Source: Acetivibrio saccincola
GTDB taxonomy: Bacteria; Bacillota; Clostridia; Acetivibrionales; Acetivibrionaceae
DNA: 64,000 nt
Direction: 5' to 3'
NCBI RefSeq assembly: GCF_002844395.1
Contig: NZ_CP025197.1
Location: forward strand, 1,302,001 to 1,366,000
The position numbers and the translations under genes are program-made. The notes beneath the pieces are model-generated. The model was not told the origin of the DNA. It saw only the letters and a list, made by a program, of their open reading frames with translations, and ran no database searches. Of the stretch, positions 55,348 through 63,319 are shown in pieces (within the stretch, counting starts at the first letter, position 1; each line of letters begins with the position of its first letter).

Positions 55348-56336
55348 TTAGACCAGAAAAAGCTGAGCCAAAAAACTGAACAAAAAAGCAGCGCTCATTG
55401 ATAATATAGCAATAATAATCAACACTTTTATTACTATATCATGAGATACACCTTTTATTATAGAGAGATAAAAAGATTTAAATTCCAAGGTTTGACCAAT
55501 TGCCATGGAAGGCTTTTTTGGTATTGATAAAAAGAGAAACTCTTTAGTAACTACAATACCATAATTTTCTTTCATTGCTATAAGTACCCCGGTTTTTTCA
55601 AATTTTTCATCTAAGAAATTATTAATATATCCTTTTAAAGTATCTAATTTTGAGGAAAAAATTAAAACGGCAGAAACAATAAACCCTTTATGATACCTAA
55701 TGTCCCTTTTTTTGACTTGTGTAATTTTTTGCAGTTTTGACACGGGATAAATTTTCTTAGTTAAAATATCCTCCAATAAATCATTATTTTTCAAAATTTC
55801 TTCCGCCACTTTAAAACATTTATGTTTTATTATGTCATTTCTTGGTGAATACTTGAGAAGATTTTCATCAGATATTTTAAAAGGTTTAAGCATTTTTTTA
55901 AATATACTTATTTCATATAACATGGTATACTCTTTATGGTACTTGTTTTGTTCCGGTAGATGCAGTTGTTCAATTAAATGTAAATGCTTTTTTTCAAAAT
56001 TGGAAATAGAAAATGTTTTTTTTCCATTGCTGAATTTTACATAGTCTAAAAGACGCTTTCTTATCAATAAAGAAGAAAAATCCAAAAAGCTTAAATGCTG
56101 GTTTTTACTATAGTAATCAATGGCCTCTTTAAATGCTAAAACAGCAACACTAAATTCAAAAGTATTTTCTATTTCAAAAGGCTTTTTTGTAAATTTTATT
56201 ACTTCTTTTTTAATAAAAGGGGTAAATTCAGATATAAAGTTATCCATCAAAAGGCTGTCATTACTAGATTTAATTTCATTTATAGTTGAGATTATTGAAC
56301 TTTCATTAAAAGTATCTTTATTTTTTTAAAAGACAA
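55348..56336 (-). CDS. sigI: SigI-type sigma factor fused to a truncated RsgI anti-sigma domain
   Basis: The continuous frame of 300 codons from about 56250 covers SigI from FISEFTPFIKKEVIKF through EFSVAVLAFKEAIDYYSKNQ (region 2) to the C-terminal region-4-like helix-turn-helix (YPVSKLQKITQVKKRDIRYH). It then runs without a stop into an RsgI_N-like domain (TGVLIAMKENYGIVVTKEFL, about 218-250) and one transmembrane helix (about 273-297), ending there with no extracellular sensor. The true SigI start is probably TTG 56336 after GGAGGTAAGG, giving SFKKNKDTFNESSIISTINE once one A is added to the A7 run near 56325. SigI controls heat, wall or cellulosome genes; RsgI normally is a separate protein. 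Confidence 0.8.
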
Positions 56337-56700
56337 GGTGCCTTACCTCCATATCGCTGCATCTTTTCCTAAATTCCATTAATATCATTTTAACATGAAA
56401 GGGCTGTGGAGAAAATGGATTTGGCGAAAAATTATAAAATAAATCAAAAAACATTAAAAAGCCGGCATGATTAAGGTAAATATCAGGTAGAATAAACTAG
56501 TTTTAAGAATTATAATTAATATCTATAAATCAATATTTATAATGACAAAATATAATTAGTGTTATAATATTTAGAGAGAGTATATTTACAAGCAGACATT
56601 TTAACATACAAAAATTACAACATGTAAATTACTTATGACACACCGGTACAGAAACATATGGACATTTATCATATGAAATTACAAAAGGAGGATTTTGAAT
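56337..56700. other. Divergent spacer without a gene
   Basis: This AT-rich region of about 360 bp separates the sigI fusion from the dehydrogenase gene. Promoters for both must lie here. GGAGG at 56685-56692 is the ribosome-binding site of the dehydrogenase. I found no CCCCC...CGWA-type SigI promoter and no riboswitch-like structure. Confidence 0.4.
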
Positions 56701-57756
56701 ATGAAAAAGTACAATATCGGAGTTATACCTGGTGACGGTACAGGACCTGAAGTTGTCCGGGAAAGTGTTAAAGTTTTAGAAGCAGTCAGCAAAAAGCATA
56801 ATTTCCAAGTGGATTTAGAGTATTACGACTTAGGTGGGGACAGATATTTAAAAACTGGGGAAGTATTAACTGACAGTGATATTGAAAAAATAAAATCAAG
56901 GGATGCTGTTTTGCTTGGTGCAATAGGACATCCTGATGTAGCCCCTGGTATTTTGGAAAAAGGTATACTGTTAAGGCTGCGTTTTGAGCTTGACCAGTAC
57001 ATCAATTTAAGACCTGTTATCCTTTATGAAGGAGTGGACACTCCTTTAAAAGACAAAGGACCTGAGGATATTGACTTTGTTGTTGTAAGGGAAAATACAG
57101 AAGGTCTGTATGCAGGAGGAGGAGGCTTTTTAAAGAAGGGTACTCCTGATGAAATTGCAATCCAGGAATCAATAAACACCCGTAAAGGTGTTGAAAGATG
57201 TATAAGGTTTGCATTTGAGTATGCAAGAAAGAGAAATAAAGGTAAAAAAGTAACGCTATGCGGAAAAACCAATGTTTTAACATTTGCATTTGATTTATGG
57301 GAAAGAGTATTTTATGAAGTGGCAAAAGAATATCCTGATATAGAGACAGATTACTGCCATGTTGATGCTACATGTATGTGGATGGTTAAAAATCCTGAAT
57401 TCTTTGACGTTATTGTGACAGACAATATGTTTGGGGATATTATAACTGACCTTGGAGCAGTTATCCAGGGAGGAATGGGAATAGCTGCCGGCGGTAACAT
57501 AAATCCTGAGGGAGTATCAATGTATGAGCCTATAGGAGGTTCAGCGCCAAAATATACAGGTAAAAATGTTATAAACCCACTTGCAGCAATAGCAGCAGGA
57601 CAAATGATGCTGGAACAGCTAGGAGAAGTTAAGGCAGCAGAAGATATAGAAAATGCCATTAAGAAGGCTGTTAAAAATGATATTAAAGACTTAGGCGCAG
57701 GCAAAATGGGTTATGGAACTGATGAAGTGGGCGACCTTATTGTAAGTTACCTGTAA
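56701..57756 (+). CDS. Beta-decarboxylating dehydrogenase (isopropylmalate/isocitrate/tartrate family)
   Basis: ATG 56701 follows AGGAGG; an in-frame TTG at 56695 is within the spacer. The 351-residue enzyme carries the family signatures VIPGDGTGPEVV, the substrate loop RLRFELDQYINLRPV, VVVRENTEGLYAG, KTNVL, and NMFGDIITDLGA with the metal-binding Asp residues. It oxidises and decarboxylates a (R)-hydroxy acid with NAD(P). QYINLRPV followed by long VRENTEG is shared with tartrate/D-malate-type members as well as LeuB. Since no leuA, leuC or leuD is near, the 3-isopropylmalate assignment is not safe. Confidence 0.88.
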   Translation: MKKYNIGVIPGDGTGPEVVRESVKVLEAVSKKHNFQVDLEYYDLGGDRYLKTGEVLTDSDIEKIKSRDAVLLGAIGHPDVAPGILEKGILLRLRFELDQYINLRPVILYEGVDTPLKDKGPEDIDFVVVRENTEGLYAGGGGFLKKGTPDEIAIQESINTRKGVERCIRFAFEYARKRNKGKKVTLCGKTNVLTFAFDLWERVFYEVAKEYPDIETDYCHVDATCMWMVKNPEFFDVIVTDNMFGDIITDLGAVIQGGMGIAAGGNINPEGVSMYEPIGGSAPKYTGKNVINPLAAIAAGQMMLEQLGEVKAAEDIENAIKKAVKNDIKDLGAGKMGYGTDEVGDLIVSYL

Positions 57757-57893
57757 AAAATGCATGTCTAAAAAGGCATACATATAAAAAGTTTGTAAAA
57801 ACCAAATATGCCCACAAAAATAAATACAAAGAAACAATGAAAGTCAAATAATATAAACAGCAAAAATAAGCAATAAATAATAAAAAAACAACA

Positions 57894-57926
57894 AGGGTTA
57901 AGCTTTTAAATAATTAGCTTAACCCT
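57894..57926. terminator. Bidirectional terminator
   Basis: AGGGTTAAGCT (57894-57904) and AGCTTAACCCT (57916-57926) are perfect complements, followed by TTATTTTT; an A-rich stretch precedes them. It serves the dehydrogenase gene and the convergent lexA-like gene. Confidence 0.88.
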
Positions 57927-57979
57927 GTTATTTTTAATACTAATACAGATGAATTAATAAAAATAATCAGGTACTTCAA

Positions 57980-58624
57980 TTAGTATTTGGTGAATTTAGC
58001 AACCATTTTACCTATTATTTTTATTTCATCTCTACTAAATACTTCCTTTCCAATTAAATCGCTGTCAGCTTTTAAAACAACTTTGTCTGAGTCTTCGTGA
58101 GGGCTATAATACCTTAGGATAGTAAGGTTTTCATACATAAGTAGTACTATATCCCCGTCTTTAAGGTCTGGTTTCATGTCAATTACTAAAGTGTCTTCAT
58201 AGGAGATGCCACTGTCCAAAAGACTGTTGTCAGGACATTGGATTATAAAATGATTTTCGGCATTTTCAAACAAATGAGCCGGTACAGGATAGTACTTGAC
58301 GATGTTGTACATATTGAGCAGGTCGTCTACATTACGTTGGCTTATTTTTTTGATTAGCGGCAGATATACGTGGTCGGCATAGTTTGAGTTTTCTTGTACA
58401 AGCTGGATAGATCTTGCTACTCTTGGCTGCCTCCTTATAACACCTTTTTCTTCAAGCCTGTTTAGTATACCTTGTACAGCTCCAGGTGTTTTCTCACCAA
58501 TTAATTCGCCTATTTCCCTTACGGTAGGAGGCATTCCATTTTCCTTGATGAATGATTCGATTGCAGTATAGACCTTTTTTTGTTTTGAAGTTAAGAAATT
58601 AAAATCCACAGACACTTTAACCAT
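57980..58624 (-). CDS. lexA: LexA-like repressor with a degenerate protease domain
   Basis: The 214-residue protein has the LexA winged helix (1-70: LTSKQKKVYTAIESFIKENG, PPTVREIGELIG, GAVQGILNRLEEKGVI) and an S24-type C-domain (about 88-212). The Ala-Gly autocleavage site expected near residues 85-95 is not visible. Ser134 is kept (PDNSLLDSGI in place of GDSM), but the catalytic Lys is Leu170 (LTILRYY where LexA has TVKRF). It may therefore be a non-cleavable paralogue with constitutive or ligand-controlled repression. Whether the genome has another, canonical LexA cannot be judged here. Confidence 0.85.
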   Translation of the reverse strand: MVKVSVDFNFLTSKQKKVYTAIESFIKENGMPPTVREIGELIGEKTPGAVQGILNRLEEKGVIRRQPRVARSIQLVQENSNYADHVYLPLIKKISQRNVDDLLNMYNIVKYYPVPAHLFENAENHFIIQCPDNSLLDSGISYEDTLVIDMKPDLKDGDIVLLMYENLTILRYYSPHEDSDKVVLKADSDLIGKEVFSRDEIKIIGKMVAKFTKY

Positions 58625-58994
58625 CCTTTATTTATTAATTTAGTTTTATAAAATACCTTTGTAAGTTTAAATAAAAGTTCAAATGAGTTTACATAATAAG
58701 CAACATGTTAGGTATAAGTTTAGCAAAAAGTAAGCATGTTTTCAAATTTAATTATTGGCAATTATGTAAACAAAATGAAGCAGTATAAAATGCTTGGAAT
58801 ATGCAAGAACAGATGTTATTTGTATTGCTGAATCTATTGCAAAAAATAAATTGGAGATAAATGCAAATAAAAATAAGTTACTAATAATATTATAACCCAT
58901 TTATTATATTTTGTACAGTGTTTAGTGAAAAGATTTTACAAAAAAAATGAATATGGATATCAAAAGCAGGAAATACTTAAACAGGGTGATAGAT
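58625..58994. promoter_or_regulatory. Divergent spacer with a candidate LexA box
   Basis: This AT-rich stretch between the lexA-like gene and the small membrane gene has no coding sequence. AGAACAGATGTTAT at 58806-58819 matches the core of the Firmicutes LexA box (GAAC-N4-GTTY) on both half-sites, though not perfectly. It could allow autoregulation. Confidence 0.4.
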
Positions 58995-59252
58995 ATGGAG
59001 AACATTAATAGCCAGAAAACAGCTACATTTAGTACCATTGTCCTGGTTGTAGGCGGGTTGGTTTTTGCCCTGGTTTCCCTACTGGGATATTCTTTTATTT
59101 TTGGATTTGTAGGTGTTATTATGGGCATATTAGCAACAAAAAATGGCAGTAAAGCAGGACTTACCGTTATAATTGTAAATATGATTTTTATGGCTATAGG
59201 TTTAATATTTAGTGAGATAATTGCAGATTATATAATGAATCTGATTAGTTAA
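58995..59252 (+). CDS. Small DUF4190-like membrane protein
   Basis: I chose ATG 58995 because AGGGTGAT lies just upstream; an upstream in-frame ATG (58947) has no site. The 85-residue product has two long hydrophobic segments (TIVLVVGGLVFALVSLLGYS and FGFVGVIMGILA) around a short loop, plus a third (IIVNMIFMAIGLIFSEIIA). Gly-rich paired helices and the ATKNGSKAGL loop resemble DUF4190. Function unknown. The spacer to the right (59253-59582) contains three perfect 15-bp repeats. Confidence 0.65.
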   Translation: MENINSQKTATFSTIVLVVGGLVFALVSLLGYSFIFGFVGVIMGILATKNGSKAGLTVIIVNMIFMAIGLIFSEIIADYIMNLIS

Positions 59253-59504
59253 CATAAAATTCAACAATACCATCCGATATCACTTGGTTTTTTAGTTACC
59301 TTATTATGTATATTTGGATATTATATACACCGTGGTTACGTATAGCCTTCATTTCAGAATTTATTGTCATTTTCCCATGCATACAGTATAATGATTTGTA
59401 TGTGAAGTTTAATTTATTTTAACATGCCAATTGTGTATAAAAAGCAATTTTAAAAGCAATTTTATTTATATAAAAATAATATTAAAAAAATAATTTAAAC
59501 AATT

Positions 59505-59549
59505 TTAATTTGTATAAAATTAATTTGTATAAAATTAATTTGTATAAAA
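59505..59549. repeat. Three perfect 15-bp tandem repeats
   Basis: TTAATTTGTATAAAA is repeated at 59505, 59520 and 59535, ending about 20 bp before the folE ribosome-binding site. The rest of the 330-bp spacer 59253-59582 is AT-rich, with no gene or clear structure. Confidence 0.8.
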
Positions 59550-59582
59550 AGTAATTTTATTTTCAGAAAAGAGGTAGTGAAG

Positions 59583-60146
59583 ATGATTGATAAAGAACGT
59601 GTAAAGGCAGCTGTCAGAGAGATACTTATAGCTATTGGAGAAGATCCTGATAGAGAAGGACTGGTGGAAACACCTGACAGGGTGGCAAGAATGTATGAAG
59701 AGATTTTTGCAGGGCTTTATACCGACCCTAAGGATTGCATTAAAGTGTTTCAGGAAAACACTCATGAAGAAATGATTCTTGTAAAAGACATTCCTATGTA
59801 TTCGGTATGTGAACACCACCTGCTTCCCTTTGTAGGTGTTGCCCACGTGGTTTATATACCCAGAAAGGGCAAGATATTAGGCCTTAGCAAACTTGCCAGG
59901 ATTGTAGATATTATTGCCAAAAAACCACAGCTTCAGGAGCGTTTGACCAGCGAAGTTGCAGATATAATTATGAACAGCATAAACCCATTGGGGGTTGCTG
60001 TAGTTGTTGAAGCGGAACATTTGTGTATGACAATGAGGGGTGTAAAGAAACCGGGGTCTAAAACCGTGACTTCAGCCTTAAGGGGCATAATAAAAACCGA
60101 TGCCAGAACCAGGTCAGAGGTAATGTCACTTATAAACGGCCTGTAA
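59583..60146 (+). CDS. folE: GTP cyclohydrolase I
   Basis: The 187-residue enzyme converts GTP to 7,8-dihydroneopterin triphosphate, the first step of tetrahydrofolate (or queuosine-precursor) synthesis. Signature elements are [16 protein letters not shown], the zinc ligands in [11 protein letters not shown] (Cys and His) and in [11 protein letters not shown] (Cys), and [12 protein letters not shown]. Length is typical. GAGGTAGTGA precedes ATG 59583, with an in-frame GTG at 59577 overlapping it. No folate operon partners lie next to it in this window. Confidence 0.96.
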   Translation: MIDKERVKAAVREILIAIGEDPDREGLVETPDRVARMYEEIFAGLYTDPKDCIKVFQENTHEEMILVKDIPMYSVCEHHLLPFVGVAHVVYIPRKGKILGLSKLARIVDIIAKKPQLQERLTSEVADIIMNSINPLGVAVVVEAEHLCMTMRGVKKPGSKTVTSALRGIIKTDARTRSEVMSLINGL

Positions 60147-60319
60147 TTTCTCCTTTAATTTATTTTTTCTGACATAAGTTTTTGATATAAATTTTTATAG
60201 TAAAAATATTAAAGTGATAAATTAATCTTTTAAAAAGGGTTAAACGCCTTTAAGAGGGCTTTTTACAAATAAGCAAGGAGATTTTACATCAATCCAAAGC
60301 AGACAACAAGGGAGTGTCG

Positions 60320-60535
60320 TTAGAACAATTTCCATATGTTGCATTTTAAATCATATTTTAGCTTTTTGTCACACTTGCGTTTTCTCGAAGCAGTAACGGC
60401 ATTTTCCAAATCATCCAATGTGCTGATGTTATTTAGTATATATAAACCGATTTCATGGGTTTTTGTTTCCTGTAAATCTATTAAGAGTCCCTCCGTACAA
60501 ATTTCAAACAATTCGTTAATGATAGTTCCGTCCAT
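60320..60535 (-). CDS. Small hypothetical protein
   Basis: This 71-codon frame starts at ATG 60535 without a good ribosome-binding site (GGACAAAAGAAAAC). The sequence LLIDLQETKTHEIGLYILNN and the Lys/Arg-rich end look protein-like but match no family known to me. The ATGGACRAAAG/ATGGACGG duplication before the start suggests a local repeat. It may be the remains of a longer gene together with the next entry. Confidence 0.35.
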   Translation of the reverse strand: MDGTIINELFEICTEGLLIDLQETKTHEIGLYILNNISTLDDLENAVTASRKRKCDKKLKYDLKCNIWKLF

Positions 60536-60595
60536 GTTTTCTTTTGTCCATGTTTTCTTTTCCTGATTTTTTTAATGCTTGTGACACTTTATAAT

Positions 60596-60811
60596 TCAAA
60601 ACATTCTTATATTGGGATATATCGCGTAAATATGTGTTGTCCATGTACCGTCGTCATGACATAAATAAGCGTATTCATTCATCAAGCTGTCTATTTTAAA
60701 GGAGTCTAAAGGCTCTTTCATATGACTCATGTATAGCAGTCTGGCAAGTTTCTCTTTTGTTACCGAATCCAGTTGTACGATGCTGTTGCCGTTATCGGTC
60801 ACAGTAATCAT
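60596..60811 (-). CDS. Small hypothetical protein
   Basis: This 71-codon frame starts at ATG 60811 right after GGAAAGG, a usable ribosome-binding site. MITVTDNGNSIVQLDSVTKE and SHMKEPLDSFKIDSLMNEYA look like a small folded protein. Family unknown. It is the first of two short minus-strand frames between folE and ISLre2 copy 2. Confidence 0.45.
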   Translation of the reverse strand: MITVTDNGNSIVQLDSVTKEKLARLLYMSHMKEPLDSFKIDSLMNEYAYLCHDDGTWTTHIYAIYPNIRMF

Positions 60812-61170
60812 CCTTTCCGTTTATTCATCTAACAAATCTTCTGACTTGCTATTTACGATATATACATTCAAATACTCTTTTTTTTATCAAAAAATTGAAA
60901 GCATTACTTGCTAAAATTCTATCTACATTTATAATAACTGCTTTACATATAACAACTGATTACCAATGGTCAAATAAGCATAGGTGTTAAAAAAATTGCC
61001 AATGCTCAGTGAAAATTTGTTTAATTGTATATTTAGGTTTAGATTTAATGCTTGTTATTATTTCCTGTTTTATCTTATTTTAGATTATATAATAAATTCT
61101 AATAAATTTCGACTGAAGGGAGATGCGGCTTTAGGCGCTTTGTTTTTTAAGTACTTTTCAGGAAGGGACA
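60812..61170. other. AT-rich spacer before ISLre2 copy 2
   Basis: About 360 bp with no convincing gene. A 63-codon plus-strand frame (60984-61175) has no ribosome-binding site and ends inside the insertion element. It ends with a less AT-rich stretch (GGAGATGCGGCTTTAGGCGC) that may be the tail of a gene cut by the insertion. Confidence 0.4.
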
Positions 61171-61291
61171 GTTAGCGTAAAGTTATTGTAGGGAATGAGA
61201 CATAAAATACCATATATAATTGAAAAGAAGATGACATCCTGTTAAGATATTAATTAAGCAAAAATAATAAATAGAAAGGATGACATCTTCT

Positions 61292-62733
61292 ATGTATAAT
61301 AGTATACAACATTTTAATGAATTTGGGGTAAAAAGAATTGAAAAAAAGATAAAAAATTTTATTGAAGAAGGAAAAGACTTAGCTGATCTTGTTCTTGGTC
61401 TAAAAGAAGATTTATTTAAACTTGGACGCGATATACTTAAAGAAGTGCTTGAAGATATGGATGAATATTTCCGTAACTGTGAAATAAGGAAACAGTATTG
61501 GGAAATTATAAGAAAAGATAAAACAGCTATTTTAACGACATTTGGAACACTAAGTTATAACAGGACATATTTTAAGCATAAGGAAAATGGTAATAGACAA
61601 CACCTAGTCGACAGGATTGTAGGTGTAGAACCACATGACAGAGTAAGTGCCGATGTTGTAATTAATGCAATAGATGAAGCAGCTGACAGCAGCTACAGAA
61701 AGGCAGGAGAAAAGGCGACATATATTGATGAAATCAGCAAACAAGCAGTGATGAATAAAATACATAATATTGAAATAGTTGAGCCTGAAATAAAAGTAGA
61801 TAAAAAAGAGAGAAGTAAAAATATTGTATGTTGAGGCCGATGAGGACCATGTAGCATTACAACAAAAAAGTATATTGAGACAGAATGAGAAGGGCAAGAG
61901 AAATACAATTATGCCAAAACTTGTATATGTGCATGAGGGAATTGACTTTGAAAAAAAGTAATAAGAAGAGAAAAGTATTAAAGAATGTTCGATATTTTGG
62001 GGGAGTGTATAAGAATTCAGAAGATTTGTGGCTTGAAGTATCGGAATACATATATAAACAATATGACGTTGATTTTTTAGAGACGGTGTATATATCAGGA
62101 GATGGGGCGTCATGGATAAGGCAAGGAGTTAACTGTCTTTCAAAAAGTAAATTTGTACTTGATAGATACCATCTTCAAAAATACGTAAGAGTTGCGACCA
62201 CACATTTAAATGATGAAGCAATAAGCCAAGATTTACAGGAGGCTTTGAATTTATCTGATAAAAAAATGCTAACAAAGGTTTTTAAAAAGATAATTGAAAA
62301 GACAGGCGATAATGAAAATAAAATAAAGGCTATAAAAAATGCAAAGCGATATATTTTAAATAATTGGGATGGTATAGAAATAAGGTCAAACAGAGGAATA
62401 GTGGGTTGTAGTGCTGAAGGTCATGTGAGTCATGTATTTTCATCCCGTTTAAGTTCAAGACCTAAAGGCTGGTCGAGAAAAGGTGTAGAAAAGATGTCAA
62501 AGCTAATAATATACAAGAAGAATGGCGGTAAGGTATATGACATAGTTATGGCACAAAAACAAAAAAAGTTAGCATCTAGTAGGCAAGAAATTCAGGAAAA
62601 ATTAATTAAGGAATTAAAGAAGTCATCAAACAGGTATGAGAGTGTATGGAATAGTAATTTAACTGTTATTCATAAGGGGTGTAAAACTGGTTTATATAAA
62701 GAATTAAGGCGTATTATAGGTATATGCGGATAG
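61292..62733 (+). pseudogene. ISLre2 transposase, frameshifted, copy 2
   Basis: The gene begins with the same MYNSIQHFNEFGVKR as copy 1. The first frame reads further than in copy 1 (EIKVDKKERSKNIVC, stop at about 61834). A second frameshift near 61955 comes from an extra A in the run before AGTAATAAG, where copy 1 reads through. The rest, to 62733, matches copy 1 (SGDGASWIRQGV, CSAEGHVSHVFSSRLSSRP). The C-terminus reads KELRRIIGICG where copy 1 has KELRYIRYMRIG. A consensus of the two copies would restore most of the protein. Confidence 0.85.
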
Positions 62734-62874
62734 GGATGAGGTAATAATAAAGCAAAAATTACGGGAAAGTTTACAAGTAAGCCTATCCAATAGGAATTAT
62801 ACATATCTGGAAAAAAGACAAAGAAAAAGAAAAAACATAAAAAAAGAAAAAGAAAAGAAAAAAGCAAAACTTTA

Positions 62875-62958
62875 GTACCATGACCCGCGGAGCCCTACTA
62901 CTTGTCAAGGCCGGGCTTTGCCCGCTTGTTTTAGCCTTGACAAAATGGAAAATGGTAC
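62875..62958. other. Conserved hairpin in the ISLre2 tail, copy 2
   Basis: Same sequence and pairing as the structure at 29903-29986 in copy 1, with outer GTACCAT/ATGGTAC arms and the GC-rich TGTCAAGGC/GCCTTGACA core. Confidence 0.6.
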
Positions 62959-63319
62959 AATAGAAATACTTTTTTCTTTTAAAAGTAGCGTTAAAATGTG
63001 AAGGAACATAGATAACAAAACGTACTAATTTGTCACAAGTATTGAGTAAAATGAATTCTTTATAGAAAGAAAGAGTTATATGGTATAATAGACAATAAGT
63101 TAGAGGAATTATAAAAGAAAATAAGGCTCAAAATGATGTAAAACACTTTCGTTACTAAGAGACCGTTATTTGAAATAGTTGCACAAATAAAAAATGGGAT
63201 GCCATCTACTTTTCTTTTTCCTACAATAAATTGACGCTATCGATGTTAAATAGATAATTGACATTGCTTGGAATTAGTGATATTTTGTTTATATTATAAA
63301 AACTTAAGGAGTGAGCGCA

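Larger units (their letters stand above)
61171..63241 (+). mobile_element. ISLre2-family insertion sequence, copy 2
   Basis: The element is nearly identical to copy 1 but about 10 bp longer, mostly through extra bases in A and G runs. Left end GTTAGCGTAAAGTTATTG (61171); right end GACGCTATC (63241). It has the same inverted ends and tail hairpin. Flanks GGAAGGGACA and GATGTTAAAT show no target duplication and do not match the flanks of copy 1. Confidence 0.87.

Noticed and set aside
60984-61175. 63-codon plus-strand frame before ISLre2 copy 2
   Set aside because: It has no ribosome-binding site and a biased composition, and it ends inside the insertion element.
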